Of a DNA stretch of 64,000 bases, positions 34,467-44,030 are shown in pieces. Below the pieces are notes generated by a model. The model did not search any database. It was not told the origin of the DNA and worked only from the letters and a program-made list of their open reading frames with translations. The position numbers and the translations under genes are program-made. Position 1 is the first letter of the stretch. Every line of letters starts with the position of its first letter. Origin of the DNA: Planctomycetaceae bacterium (GTDB taxonomy: Bacteria > Planctomycetota > Planctomycetia > Pirellulales > Pirellulaceae); NCBI GenBank assembly GCA_002726515.1, contig PBTE01000055.1:1-64000 (forward strand). Reading direction: 5' to 3'.

Positions 34467-35777
34467 TTGCCTCAAATATCCTCCCTGCCTCGTGTTGCTT
34501 TGATCACAGCCGGTGCGGCCGGCATGTACTGCGGAAGTTGCTTGCGGGACAGTGCGCTCGCCAACTCCTTATTGAAGCGGGGTGTCGACCTTCAGTTGAT
34601 ACCCACGTACACCCCCTTGCGAACGGAAGAGGACGATGTCAGCATCGACCGCATTTTTTTCGGGGGTATCAACGTCTATCTACAACAGCGGTTCCGCTGC
34701 TATCGCTACCTTCCAAGGTGGGTGCACTCGATGTTGGATCATCCGCGGCTCCTCCACTGGGCAGCGCGGCGGAACCTACCGACCCGGGCGCAAGAAGTTG
34801 GTGACATAACCCTGTCGATGTTGCGCGGGACAGAGGGTAATCAGAGTCGCGAGGTTCGCAAACTAGTCCGTTGGCTGGCCACTTCCGCGCGGCCTGATGT
34901 GATCAACCTCAGCAACATGTTGCTGGCAGGATGTTTGCCCGAAATCAGACGGACACTTGACGTTCCCATCGTGGTCACTCTTCAAGGGGACGATTTGTTT
35001 ATCGAGGAGTTGCCGGAAAGTTATCGTCGTCAGGCATTGGAAGAGATTCGGCGTCTGGTTGGCTGTGTCGATACGTTTATCGTGTTTACGGAATATTACG
35101 CGAGTTTTATGAGCGAGTATTTTGGCATTCCCACCGACAAAATTCGTGTCGTTCCCCTGGGTATCAGTCTGGAGGGATTTCCTGCGAAACTACCGGTCCG
35201 GCCGGACCGGTATCCCACGATCGGCTACATGGCAAGACTTTGCCCCGCCAAGGGGTTGCACCATCTGGTGGATGCATTTGTGCGGCTACGAGAAATGGCT
35301 CCCCGGGAATCGGTTCAACTTCGAATAGCAGGCTGGCTTTCCGAACACGACCGTCCTTATGTCGAATCACAGTTTGAAAAAATCCGCGCAGCCGGCTTCA
35401 GCGACGATTTCGAATACTTGGGATCGGTTGACCGACACTCGAAGCTGGAATTTCTCAGGTCACTGGATGTCTTAAGTGTCCCCACGGTCTACCGCGAACC
35501 GAAAGGGTTGTACGTATTGGAAGCACTGGCTAGCGGTACGCCCGTGGTCCAGCCGCGGCATGGGGCATTTCCGGAGCTTCTGGCGGGTGGCGGAGGTCGT
35601 TTGTTCCGGCCGGGTGATGTGGAGGGGCTCGCCAGGAATTTGCACGAAGTCTTGACCGATCATCAACAAATGGAAGACTTGCGCCGTAGTGGCCACCAGA
35701 GTGTGCACCAGAAAAGCCATATCAATGGGATGGCAGATGCAACCCTGGAAGTCTTTCTCGGCGTTCTACCCCGGTAA
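34467..35777 (+). CDS. Glycosyltransferase family 4 (GT-B fold)
   Basis: A 436-residue cytoplasmic glycosyltransferase. The N-terminal half starts RVALITAGAAGMYCGSCLRD, a conserved opening of a planctomycete GT4 subgroup. The C-terminal half holds the donor-binding motifs: GYMARLCPAKGLHHLVDAF, YLGSVDRHSKLEFLRSLDVLSVP and the E-x7-E pair within EPKGLYVLEALASGTPVVQP. It should transfer a sugar from a nucleotide donor to a lipid or surface glycan; acceptor unknown. The only start with normal domain length is TTG at 34467; no ATG lies upstream in frame near it, so the start is less sure. It is not linked to other glycan genes here. Confidence 0.9.
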   Translation: MPQISSLPRVALITAGAAGMYCGSCLRDSALANSLLKRGVDLQLIPTYTPLRTEEDDVSIDRIFFGGINVYLQQRFRCYRYLPRWVHSMLDHPRLLHWAARRNLPTRAQEVGDITLSMLRGTEGNQSREVRKLVRWLATSARPDVINLSNMLLAGCLPEIRRTLDVPIVVTLQGDDLFIEELPESYRRQALEEIRRLVGCVDTFIVFTEYYASFMSEYFGIPTDKIRVVPLGISLEGFPAKLPVRPDRYPTIGYMARLCPAKGLHHLVDAFVRLREMAPRESVQLRIAGWLSEHDRPYVESQFEKIRAAGFSDDFEYLGSVDRHSKLEFLRSLDVLSVPTVYREPKGLYVLEALASGTPVVQPRHGAFPELLAGGGGRLFRPGDVEGLARNLHEVLTDHQQMEDLRRSGHQSVHQKSHINGMADATLEVFLGVLPR

Positions 35778-35949
35778 AGGTATCGTGGAGTCATGCACCG
35801 TTCGCCTCGGATTTCTCACGCTTGCCAAGTTGCGCATGTGTGATGTCTAATAGCCGGAGAGTATCGACGGGGCAATCTTGCGTTTTGGACCGCTGTGAGT
35901 TTCAGACGCTTGTCACGATTTCCACGTCCAACAGTTTAGTGGACCAACC

Positions 35950-36933
35950 ATGATTACACCGCGTCGATCTTTGAAACTCCCAATCACTCTTGCCATCCTG
36001 ATGATTGTGATGTTGGTCGCCCTGATGGTTGGTTGGGTGTTGTTGGCTGTTATCAGGGCTGGTGAAACAGATTATGCGGCCCTCTACTGGACTCTCTTGT
36101 CCGTGGGAACTACGTTTCTGGTATTGATACTTGGCGGAACGATTTTTTATCTGGTACTCACGATTAAGACATTCAACCTGAATCGGCGCCAAACAAATTT
36201 CATTGCAAGTGTGACTCACGAATTGAAATCCCCCATTGCTTCTTTGAAGCTCTATCTGCAAACGCTCGATCGCCACCAGGTCAACGAAGAACAGCGCTCA
36301 GAATTCCGGCAATACATGCTGGAAGATGTTGAACGCCTGGATCATTTGATCAATCACTTGTTGGACGCGGCCAGCCTGGAGAAATCACGTGTTGAGGGCG
36401 AGGTGGAAAATGTCGATTTAGCCGCGATCCTGAGGGAATGTGGAGAGGCGGTCTGTCTGCGTTACCGGGTGCCAGCGACCACCATTCAGTTTGATCTCGA
36501 ACCATGTCAAGTTCGGTCTACCAGAATGGATGTTGACATGATCTTTCGCAACCTGCTGGACAACGCGGTTAAATACGCTGGGAACCCTCCTCGGGTGGTA
36601 GTGACATTATATTTTCATGACGACCAGAAAAAGACTGCAGTGACGCAGATAAAAGACAACGGTCGAGGAATTCCAGTTCCCATGCGTCGCAAGATTTTTG
36701 GGCGTTTTGAACGATTGGGACTTGAACTTGAACGCGAAAAACCGGGAACCGGGTTGGGCCTTTATATTGTGCGTACGCTCGTGCGCCGGCTGTCGGGCCG
36801 TGTCAGGGTCATGGATGCGGTGCCCGAACCGGGAACGGTGTTTGAGATTCGGCTGCCTGGTATTCAGAACCTGACCGAGGATGCAGGCTTGCAATCAGAA
36901 GATACTCCCCCTCATGTAGCACGTGTCGGATGA
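35950..36933 (+). CDS. Membrane sensor histidine kinase
   Basis: A 327-residue kinase with two N-terminal membrane helices (about 11-34 and 46-70) and only a short external loop, so it may sense the membrane or a partner protein. The dimerisation helix contains the phospho-acceptor His90 in SVTHELKSPIASLKL. The ATPase domain has the N-box (IFRNLLDNAVKYA), G1 DNGRGI, the F-box region FGRFERL and G2 GTGLGLYIV. There is no HAMP or PAS domain. Its stop overlaps the start of the response regulator by four bases (ATGA), so the two form one operon and one phosphorelay. The signal is unknown. Confidence 0.95.
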   Translation: MITPRRSLKLPITLAILMIVMLVALMVGWVLLAVIRAGETDYAALYWTLLSVGTTFLVLILGGTIFYLVLTIKTFNLNRRQTNFIASVTHELKSPIASLKLYLQTLDRHQVNEEQRSEFRQYMLEDVERLDHLINHLLDAASLEKSRVEGEVENVDLAAILRECGEAVCLRYRVPATTIQFDLEPCQVRSTRMDVDMIFRNLLDNAVKYAGNPPRVVVTLYFHDDQKKTAVTQIKDNGRGIPVPMRRKIFGRFERLGLELEREKPGTGLGLYIVRTLVRRLSGRVRVMDAVPEPGTVFEIRLPGIQNLTEDAGLQSEDTPPHVARVG

Positions 36934-37661
36934 CAAACAATCAAAAACACATTCTCGTCGTCGAAGATGAGGTTCACCTGGCCAAGGGGATTCAGTACAA
37001 CCTGGAGCAGGAAGGATACCACGTCACCCGGGTGCTGGATGGTGCGAGTGCGTTGAAACTGCTGCAAGATTTAGACAGCTCGATCCACCTGGTGATTCTG
37101 GATCTGATGTTACCGGGCATGAGCGGTTACGTTGTCTGTGAAACACTACGTGAGGTAGGAAATCACGTCCCCGTTTTAATTCTCAGTGCACGCACCTTGA
37201 CCGAAGACCGGACTCGGGGATTCGACGTAGGAGCCAATCAGTATCTGACCAAGCCATTTGAGCTTGAAGAACTGCTGAGCCGCGTCGGGAATCTTCTCAG
37301 TCTGTCTAACCAGCGGCAATCGACTTTCGATCAACCCGTTGAAACCGAAAGTTTTGAATTTTCCAGTGCCAAGATTGATTTTGAGACCCATGACGTGTGT
37401 GTGGACGGGAAACCTCTTCGGCTGACTCATCTCGAGTTAAAGTTGTTGCGATATTTCGTGGCGAACGCAGGTCGCGTGATCACGCGAAAAGAACTGCTGG
37501 AGAATGTCTGGGAGATGCCTGGCAATGTGACCACCCGTGCTCCAGATCAATTCATTCGTCGCTTGCGAAAGTACTTTGAGCCCGACCCGACAGTTCCGCG
37601 TTATTTTCTTACGCTTCGCGACTCTGGATACAGATTTGTGAGTGATGGCAAGGACGACTGA
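36930..37661 (+). CDS. OmpR/PhoB-family response regulator
   Basis: A 243-residue transcription regulator. The receiver domain (about 6-120) has the acidic pair Glu12-Asp13, phospho-acceptor Asp58 (LVILDLMLPG), Ser/Thr in LSARTLT and Lys in YLTKPFELEELL. The C-terminal winged-helix DNA-binding domain (about 140-240) carries LRLTHLELKLLRYFVANAGRVITRKELLENVW and ends in YFLTLRDSGYRFV. It is translationally coupled to the histidine kinase at 35950 and should be phosphorylated by it. Targets are unknown; no repeated operator half-sites were noticed at the promoter. Confidence 0.96.
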   Translation: MTNNQKHILVVEDEVHLAKGIQYNLEQEGYHVTRVLDGASALKLLQDLDSSIHLVILDLMLPGMSGYVVCETLREVGNHVPVLILSARTLTEDRTRGFDVGANQYLTKPFELEELLSRVGNLLSLSNQRQSTFDQPVETESFEFSSAKIDFETHDVCVDGKPLRLTHLELKLLRYFVANAGRVITRKELLENVWEMPGNVTTRAPDQFIRRLRKYFEPDPTVPRYFLTLRDSGYRFVSDGKDD

Positions 37662-37865
37662 TAGGGTTGTTACGGGACTTGGTGAAGGCTGTCACTTCGT
37701 CCTGTCACCTACCTTCTACTTGCCCTTCACTCCGAGACGATGAGTAAGCGATCAGCGCTGGGGTTGTTCCGGTGACCTCAGCCCGGTGGAACCGCTCACT
37801 TGTCAGCTCAGGGTGACAAGTCCCCGGCAACGAGCAGGGGGATTCTCCAACAGGGGTGCCCGGCA

Positions 37866-38465
37866 CTAGGGAGATCCCTGCTTGCCCGAACGCCGATCCG
37901 ATTTCTTGCGACGAAATTTGAAATCGAGGGCGGCCGAGTTGATACAGTAGCGCAGTCCCGTGGGTTCCGGACCGTCTTCGAAAACATGTCCCAGGTGAGC
38001 GTCGCAGCGACGACATTTGACTTCGGTCCTCACGCTGAAGAAAAGTGATCGATCTTCTTCCAGTAACACATGTTGCTGCTGAAACGGTTCCCAAAAACTG
38101 GGCCAGCCAGTACCGGATTTGAATTTTGTGGTGGAATCGAACAAAGGCAATCCACAACAGATGCATTGGTAAATGCCATTCCGTTTATTATCCCAGTACC
38201 TTCCCGTAAAAGCCCGCTCGGTACCCTTTTTTCGAGTGACGTGAAATTGTTCTTCCGTCAGCAGACTTTTCCATTCTTTTTCCGGTTTCACAACGGGTTT
38301 CAGGCTCTCCTGCGCGGGAGACAAATCCTGTGCGATTTTGTCTGCGGAGTTTTCCTCGCTAAGGGTAGTGCGCGTGGCAAAGATTACGGCGACACCCAGA
38401 ATCAGGAACAAGGGAAGACCAGTGACCATTACCCGCGTCCAAACTCGGTCTTGTCGTGAGTTCAT
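37866..38465 (-). CDS. msrB: Peptide-methionine (R)-S-oxide reductase, membrane-anchored or exported
   Basis: A 199-residue MsrB, which reduces the R form of methionine sulfoxide in proteins. An N-terminal hydrophobic segment (about 12-30, [19 protein letters not shown]) makes it exported or membrane-anchored, unlike the usual cytoplasmic enzyme of about 130-150 residues. The catalytic domain shows zinc ligands C101-x-x-C104 and C151-x-x-C154, [16 protein letters not shown] and the active-site Cys174 in [10 protein letters not shown] charged linker (about 35-62) joins anchor and enzyme. The gene is convergent with the response regulator. A likely role is repair of oxidised envelope proteins. 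Confidence 0.94.
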   Translation of the reverse strand: MNSRQDRVWTRVMVTGLPLFLILGVAVIFATRTTLSEENSADKIAQDLSPAQESLKPVVKPEKEWKSLLTEEQFHVTRKKGTERAFTGRYWDNKRNGIYQCICCGLPLFDSTTKFKSGTGWPSFWEPFQQQHVLLEEDRSLFFSVRTEVKCRRCDAHLGHVFEDGPEPTGLRYCINSAALDFKFRRKKSDRRSGKQGSP

Positions 38466-38925
38466 CGGAACCTCCGGAAAACTACAGTAACGATGTGTTC
38501 CATTTAACAGTGTTCTATTTACTATTTAACAGGGGAAACCATTTCAATTTTAGCACAAATCAGTTCAGTGTGGTGTGCCAGATGTCGGATCCAGATTCAT
38601 TTGACTCGTCTTTCAGGGGGGACTTCCAGCAGGTCATCCAGCGGCATGGTGCCAGTCAGCCTGGCCAGACGCCCGGTCGGGTGTCCCGGAGGCAACTTAG
38701 TTAAGTAGCACTACATTCACCATGAAACAAGATCAATACGTTATCAACGGACCATCGAAAACTGACCGGGATACGGGTATTGCTTTTCCGCGTCAGCATT
38801 TCTTCGGATCCCTTCGGCAGACCGGAAAAGGAAATGTTTCTGAAAAACTCTTGAACGAGTGTTGTTTCGCGGTGGGGAAAATTTATTGTTGGCGACTGAA
38901 CGAAACATGGGCGGCACCGGTCGCG
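38466..38925 (+). other. Gap before msrB with one doubtful 40-codon frame
   Basis: About 460 bases between msrB and the oxidoreductase gene. It includes AT-rich sequence near 38500-38560, a plausible promoter area for msrB. A plus-strand frame at 38582-38704 would encode a 40-residue basic polar peptide (MSDPDSFDSSFRGDF start) with no family I know; I do not call it a gene. Confidence 0.4.
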
Positions 38926-40440
38926 TCAGCGAGTCCAAGAGAGCCACTGTTTGAACAGGGACTTGACCACGGGTGTCAGGCGGGTGCGATTGTGCTGGTC
39001 TCCAATTTTCCGAATCGCTTCGGCTTGAGTCGGGTAAGGATGAATCGTGCGGGCGATTCCCCGCAGTCCAATTCGATGTTTCATGGCCAGGGCAATTTCG
39101 GAAATCATATCTCCAGCGTTGTCGGCCACGATGGTCGCCCCCAGGATGCGGTCGGTGTTCTTGGCGACATGGACTTTGACAAAGCCCGCATCACTGCCTT
39201 CGAGAATTGCCCGGTCGATATCTTGAAACTCTTGCACGTAGGTAACGATTTCAACATTTTGATCGCGCGCCTCGGTTTCGTTCAGTCCTATTCGACCTAT
39301 TTCGGGTGACGTGTAGGTGCACCATGGAACGGTCAGATCACTCACTTGCGCCCGGCCTGCAAACAGAGCGTTCTGAATCACAATGCGTGCCATGAAGTCG
39401 GCCGCATGGGTGAACTTGTGATGGGAACAAACGTCTCCGGCGGCATAGATTCGAGGGTTGGTGGTTTGGAGACGGGCGTTGACTTGCACGCCGTGCTGGT
39501 CGTGTTGCACACCTGCCACCTGGAGATTCAGGTGCTCAACGTTTGCGGTTCGCCCCACTGTAACCAGCAAACGGTCGACCACAAGTTCATGCCTTTTTTC
39601 ACCCGTGGCCTTCACTCCGATGGATGTACCCCGTTTCTGCAGTTCCAAACACTTGCCTGTCGGGTAGATATGCACACGGTCTTTCTCCAACTCCTTGCTG
39701 AGGATGGCGGACGCCTGTCGGTCCTCGCGAGGCAGGATGCCGCGTTCGCTGGTGAACAGGTGAACTTCGGATCCCAGGCGAGCGAACGACTGGGCCAATT
39801 CACAGCCCATGGGGCCGGCCCCGATGACTGCCAGGCGAGGTGGCAGTTCTGTCAAAGAGAAAACAGATTCATTGGTCAAATAGTCAACCTGGTCCAGACC
39901 GCGAAGAGGCGGCGCCGCAGCACGTCCGCCGCTGGCTATCACGGCGCGACGAAAAACTAAACGAGTCGAATTTACCTCAATGCAGTCGGAGTCGCAAAAT
40001 TTTCCTTCACCAAAAAACACGTCGACCCCCAGGTCTTTGAAACGGGTTGCAGAATCGTTGATACTGATTTGGGATCGAAGGCGACGAATGCGTTGCATCA
40101 CTTCGGCGAAATCCACGTGGGTTCCCTGCGGGACACGGATGCCGAATTCCTGAGCGTCTCGGACCGCGCGTGCAGCCCGGGCCGCACTGATGAGCCCCTT
40201 GGACGGCACACAGCCGACATTCAAGCAGTCACCTCCCATCAGGTTCCGCTCGACCAGCGCCACCTTGGCACCCAGTCCAGCAGCTCCGGCTGCCGTTACC
40301 AGGCCGGCGGTTCCGGCCCCAATCACCACCAGGTTGTAGCGACCCTCGGGAGTCGGATTTGTCCAGTTGTTCGGATGAACGTTGGCTTCCAGCTGCTGGT
40401 TGTATTTGTCCTTTGGAAGTAACGGACCTGGTTCACTCAT
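38926..40440 (-). CDS. FAD-dependent disulfide oxidoreductase, mercuric-reductase-like
   Basis: A 504-residue flavoprotein of the class I pyridine nucleotide-disulfide oxidoreductases. After an N-terminal extension of about 33 residues comes the FAD motif VVIGAGTAGLVTA, the redox disulfide C72-x4-C77 in GGDCLNVGCVPSK, a second nucleotide site (VIGAGPMGCELAQSFARLG) for NAD(P)H, TVGRTANVEHL, IYAAGDV and the C-terminal dimer motif HPYPTQAEAI. It lacks the N-terminal metal-binding domain and the C-terminal Cys pair of true MerA, so mercury reduction is unlikely. It follows the TVP38-type membrane protein gene by 78 bases on the same strand, a pairing I recall from other bacteria. Substrate unknown. 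Confidence 0.9.
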   Translation of the reverse strand: MSEPGPLLPKDKYNQQLEANVHPNNWTNPTPEGRYNLVVIGAGTAGLVTAAGAAGLGAKVALVERNLMGGDCLNVGCVPSKGLISAARAARAVRDAQEFGIRVPQGTHVDFAEVMQRIRRLRSQISINDSATRFKDLGVDVFFGEGKFCDSDCIEVNSTRLVFRRAVIASGGRAAAPPLRGLDQVDYLTNESVFSLTELPPRLAVIGAGPMGCELAQSFARLGSEVHLFTSERGILPREDRQASAILSKELEKDRVHIYPTGKCLELQKRGTSIGVKATGEKRHELVVDRLLVTVGRTANVEHLNLQVAGVQHDQHGVQVNARLQTTNPRIYAAGDVCSHHKFTHAADFMARIVIQNALFAGRAQVSDLTVPWCTYTSPEIGRIGLNETEARDQNVEIVTYVQEFQDIDRAILEGSDAGFVKVHVAKNTDRILGATIVADNAGDMISEIALAMKHRIGLRGIARTIHPYPTQAEAIRKIGDQHNRTRLTPVVKSLFKQWLSWTR

Positions 40441-40518
40441 CGAATTTTTCCTGCCTGTCTGGTAGTGGTCACACTTATTGGAAAACGGGGACGCTGTTGT
40501 GGCTGGGATCTGTTGGAA

Positions 40519-41745
40519 TCATGCAGGTCGCAGGCGTGCCATGACTTTCTTTACTGCGAGGGGAAACACTCCCAACGCAACGAAGGCCCCGATGAGCTGC
40601 CAATTCAATATTGCGCGAGGAGGTCGTACGTGCCGGGGAAAAACTGCGATCATTGCTTCACGATTGATTCGTGTCACGTTTTTTTGCCACTTCCTGAGTT
40701 CCCTTGGCTCCATGGCCGCATCCGTGCCGGGACGATTCCTGATGAGTTGCTGTAAATTTTCTCGTGATTCGGCACCAAGAACAGATTGGATTTCATCGGG
40801 AACCAGATTGGGATCGTGAAGCAATCGGTTCAGCACCTGTACAAGTTGCATTTCCATTTGCGGATTTCGATTTGCTTGCAGAAATTTTTCCGAAGACTTT
40901 CCCGAATCCTCCGGCGGCGAGAGGTGTGGCTCTCCGACGCGGCTGCGAGGTGCAGTAAATGGGAGTTGATAGGTTCGTAACAAACGCTTCTCGTGATCAG
41001 TTAAATGTTTGTCGATCTCCCTGTTCATCGCATAGGATTGGCTGTCGCTGTCCGACAAGTTTTGGAGCTGTACTGCAAACCCGGGCCAATCGCGGATTTC
41101 ATCAGCTCGCAATTGCGAAGGATCGACCAGTTGAGACAGGCTGGGAATGGTCGATCCAGCGTAAACGTAAACACAAGTTCCGGCCAGCATTCCTAATTGG
41201 CTGACCCACCAAAAGGTTGTGGTTCGGATTCTGGTTAAACCCATGACCACGTTGATCACAAAAAATGGAACCGCAGGAATCAGCCGTAGAGTAAACAAGT
41301 AAAACGCCCCTTCACGATCCAGGGACTCGTTGAATGTCTTCAGACGTTCACCAAATTTGAATTGAATTATGTCACGCAGCAAATAACGGCTCAGTAGAAA
41401 CGCAAGGGTTGCCCCAAAGGTCGACGCAAAGCTGACCAATACCAATCCTTTCCAGAATCCGAAATACCACGCCACAACAAGTGTCATGAAGGTGGCTCCG
41501 GGCAGAGAAAGGCTTGTTGCCAGAACATAGATTAAAAAGGCACCTGCCATGATCAGAACAGGATGGCGGTCCCGTAATTGTTCGAGTTCTGTTTCCTTCG
41601 TTACCAGATGGTCGAGGGAAAGAATCTCGCCAAAAGCAAAGTATGCAACTGTGACAACCGTTGCCACGACGGCCAAAGTCGACAACGGTTTCCAGTGACC
41701 CCTGAAGCGTGAAACTGCTTGGTCACGAGTACTTGGGTTCACCAT
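40519..41745 (-). CDS. TVP38/TMEM64 (DedA superfamily) membrane protein with long C-terminal extension
   Basis: A 408-residue membrane protein. Residues about 18-230 are the TVP38/TMEM64 domain with helices and the re-entrant signature LPGATFMTLVVAWYFGFWKGLVLVSFASTFGATLAFLLSRYLLRD and the RLIPAVPFFVINVVMG segment with its conserved Arg and Pro. A normal family member has about 220-250 residues; here a hydrophilic part of about 130 residues follows, then one more membrane helix near the end (WQLIGAFVALGVFPLAVKKV). DedA-superfamily proteins move lipids between membrane leaflets. Co-transcription with the downstream FAD oxidoreductase is likely. The extension is unrecognised. Confidence 0.9.
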   Translation of the reverse strand: MVNPSTRDQAVSRFRGHWKPLSTLAVVATVVTVAYFAFGEILSLDHLVTKETELEQLRDRHPVLIMAGAFLIYVLATSLSLPGATFMTLVVAWYFGFWKGLVLVSFASTFGATLAFLLSRYLLRDIIQFKFGERLKTFNESLDREGAFYLFTLRLIPAVPFFVINVVMGLTRIRTTTFWWVSQLGMLAGTCVYVYAGSTIPSLSQLVDPSQLRADEIRDWPGFAVQLQNLSDSDSQSYAMNREIDKHLTDHEKRLLRTYQLPFTAPRSRVGEPHLSPPEDSGKSSEKFLQANRNPQMEMQLVQVLNRLLHDPNLVPDEIQSVLGAESRENLQQLIRNRPGTDAAMEPRELRKWQKNVTRINREAMIAVFPRHVRPPRAILNWQLIGAFVALGVFPLAVKKVMARLRPA

Positions 41746-42355
41746 GCGTTGTTCCAGTCGGTCAAATTCGTTTCACACGTGGAGTGCGTCGAGCACGTTT
41801 TATTCCCGTCAGTCGGATCGCAGTTTGCCGCCAGCTTAACAAATGAGTCCAATGAATCGGTTGGGGCCAATGACCGTCCGACCAGAGTGGCCGTTGACTA
41901 CAGGCGCAGGTAAGAGATGTTGATCCGTGTCCCTTTGACATGCCGAGATTGGGGAATGCCAGATCCTCCGGAAAAATGTCGCCTAATTGCCGGGTTGGCA
42001 CCACAGTTGACACGGACACGATCGTACTTGATCGGTTTTCGAATTTGTCCCCGGCAAGACCGAAAACAAAAGCTTCGGGCACAGGCTCAGACAGTAGTTT
42101 GTTGTTTTCCTGGGATCGATTGCGACGTATTCCGGTGAATTTATGGGTGTGCGGGACATCATCATGCAACGACAGTGCGGAGGAAACCCGCCAGAGTTCG
42201 AGCCTTTGCGGCCGACGCTCGGCCTTGCAGAACACCGTCCGGGTACCAGCACCGCAGATAACTCCACTGGCGGAGTCACGAACCGCTCTTTGGCTGTTGA
42301 ACATGAAGATTCAACGATTGCAGGGCATGTGCCGTAGTTGGCGGCCAGTCGGTAA
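41746..42355 (+). other. Gap with only unsupported reading frames
   Basis: About 610 bases between the TVP38 gene and the TPR gene, both on the minus strand. A 180-codon minus-strand frame (41762-42304) is composition-poor, rich in Arg, Ser and Thr, and shows no domain; frames on the plus strand are similar. No family landmark or repeat was recognised, so I leave it as non-coding. Confidence 0.45.
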
Positions 42356-43534
42356 TTATCTTCTTGTTGTTCGACGAGGCCTGGAGGCCTGCCGGTATGG
42401 TTTCTTTTCCTGGTAGAGCTTAAGACGATCTCTCAGTTTACCAGTTTCGTTCTCGGGCGCTAACTCAATCGCTTGTTCGATTTCCGAGATGGCTTCTTCA
42501 TAATTATCATTGGCAGCCTGAGCGGCAGCCAATGTATCAAGATAATGATGGTCCTCATCGCCATCCAATTCGATAGCTTTATGGGCCGCTTGGAGTGCCC
42601 GTTCATGATTGCGATAACGTTTGTCCGGACATGTTGCCATCAGCCAGGCGGCGCCTTGATAGGCTCGGCCCAGGCCTTCATCCAGTTTGATAGCTCGACG
42701 GTAATCCGAAGCGGCGCGCTGCCAGTGTCCCAAGCGGTGATGGGCATCACCCCGGTCGGTATACGCCAGGGCATCTTTTTCTCCAAATTCAAGTGCTTGA
42801 TCATAGTCTGCTAACGCCTCACGATATCTGCCCATACGGTAGTGCGAATGAGCTCGACCGCTGTAAGCACCAGGATCTTCAGGGTTCAAGCGAATGGATT
42901 CCGTGTAGTCATGAACTGCTCCCTCGAAATCTTTTTGTTCATAACCGACTTCCCCGCGATTGAACCATGCCTTGGAGAAGTTTGGTCTGAGTTCAATTGT
43001 CCGGTCGAAATCTTCGGTAGCCTGGTCAAATTTTCCCAGAATCGCGTAACTCACTCCGCGATTGTGAATGGCTCTCCATCGCCTGCCATCCAACGAAATT
43101 GAAGTCTCAAAATCTTTCATGGCCCGGGAGTCCATATCCACCGCTGTTTCCAAGTTTCCCTGTTCGGCCGCATCGTTGGCCTGGCGGGCGTAGATCTCGC
43201 CGCGCTTATTGTGAGTCCACGACAACAAATCCTTCGTGTACTGCAACAATTTCTTCGGCAGTTCGCCGAGCATGGCTTGTTCGCAAAGACTGATCACGTT
43301 ATCGAAGTCATCTGCGGTTTGCGCATCCTGCGTTGCTTTGTAGGCTTGCGTTACGAGGTGCCGGTTCTGGGTCAAGAGTTTTCGGGCATCCGGGTCGGGA
43401 GAACGTTTATTCGGAGCAGTCTGAGGTTCGGCTGTTTTTGCATGGATCAGCAAGACAAATAGCAACAAACTTCCCACACGGCACGAACGCGCAATAGTTT
43501 CCCGCCATTTGCATGGCAATGTTTGGAGTAACAT
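42356..43534 (-). CDS. Secreted TPR-repeat protein
   Basis: A 392-residue protein with an N-terminal hydrophobic signal (VGSLLLFVLLIHAKTA). From about residue 60 it is helical with at least six tetratricopeptide repeats, such as WRAIHNRGVSYAILGKFDQATEDFDRTIELRPN, KAWFNRGEVGYEQKDFEGAVHDYTESIRLNPE and LAYTDRGDAHHRLGHWQRAASDYRRAIKLD (each given in part below 35 residues by landmark only: W-x-x-G/N-Y/H-F-A-P pattern). The C-terminus is basic. TPR solenoids bind other proteins; no partner can be named. Its start lies 15 bases after the end of the fumC remnant, so its original promoter or upstream partner may have been lost. Confidence 0.88.
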   Translation of the reverse strand: MLLQTLPCKWRETIARSCRVGSLLLFVLLIHAKTAEPQTAPNKRSPDPDARKLLTQNRHLVTQAYKATQDAQTADDFDNVISLCEQAMLGELPKKLLQYTKDLLSWTHNKRGEIYARQANDAAEQGNLETAVDMDSRAMKDFETSISLDGRRWRAIHNRGVSYAILGKFDQATEDFDRTIELRPNFSKAWFNRGEVGYEQKDFEGAVHDYTESIRLNPEDPGAYSGRAHSHYRMGRYREALADYDQALEFGEKDALAYTDRGDAHHRLGHWQRAASDYRRAIKLDEGLGRAYQGAAWLMATCPDKRYRNHERALQAAHKAIELDGDEDHHYLDTLAAAQAANDNYEEAISEIEQAIELAPENETGKLRDRLKLYQEKKPYRQASRPRRTTRR

Positions 43535-43549
43535 AAAATCCCTTTCGAG

Positions 43550-43815
43550 TTACACTTGTGGATTGGTCATGCTCTGAGGATCGAGCGTTTCCTGCGACGT
43601 TGTTTCTGGTAAAACTCCTTCTCCCCAGGCACAGTTGACCAGTGGTCTTGCCTGTTCGAAATGGTTTCTTCGAAAGTAACGCAGCTTTCTTATAACCGAT
43701 CAAAGGATTGAGACTCGTTGCCATCGAGAGACTCTCCTCCACTGCCGCATCGCAAGCCTGTACGGGGGTCGCGAACTTCACTGATGGAGTCACGTTCCAC
43801 ACGGTACTCTGACAT
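43550..43815 (-). pseudogene. fumC: fumC remnant: N- and C-terminal ends joined by a large internal deletion
   Basis: On the minus strand ATG 43815 begins MSEYRVERDSISEVR, the standard start of class II fumarase (MxxYRxExDSxGEV). Within about 35 bases the reading frame switches to AVEESLSMATSLNPLIGYKKAA, the standard C-terminal block that is normally near residue 410. A further frameshift leads to GVLPETTSQETLDPQSMTNP and the stop at 43550-43552, again matching the normal end of the protein (LDPxxMTxP). A full gene would need about 1,400 bases; 266 remain, so about 1.1 kb of the middle, with all catalytic residues, is gone. It cannot make fumarase. Confidence 0.8.
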
Positions 43816-44030
43816 GACAGCATTCCTTCGAAAATCTCCCAAGCTGCGAGGGAATATCATAACGGGGGTGCGGGTGAACACCAAGACGAACCACGGAGTT
43901 TTGGACCACGGAGAGGGTGGTGGGGAGAAGAAGGTGAATGCAAAGGGAGAAAACAGGGTTGCCAGTTGGGAGTTTGGAAGGAGTCGTGGAGAAGTTTTCC
44001 GCCTGGCAATTTGAAGTCCCGGGTTTTGTA

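Noticed and set aside
38582-38704. Plus-strand 40-codon frame between msrB and the oxidoreductase gene
   Set aside because: Polar peptide without conserved pattern, no ribosome binding site seen and no operon context.
38926-40440. True mercuric reductase
   Set aside because: The N-terminal metal-binding domain and the C-terminal Cys pair of MerA are missing, and no mer genes are near.
41762-42304. Minus-strand open frame of 180 codons between TVP38 and TPR genes
   Set aside because: No domain, no hydrophobic or repeat structure, and Arg/Ser/Thr-rich composition typical of chance frames in GC-rich DNA.
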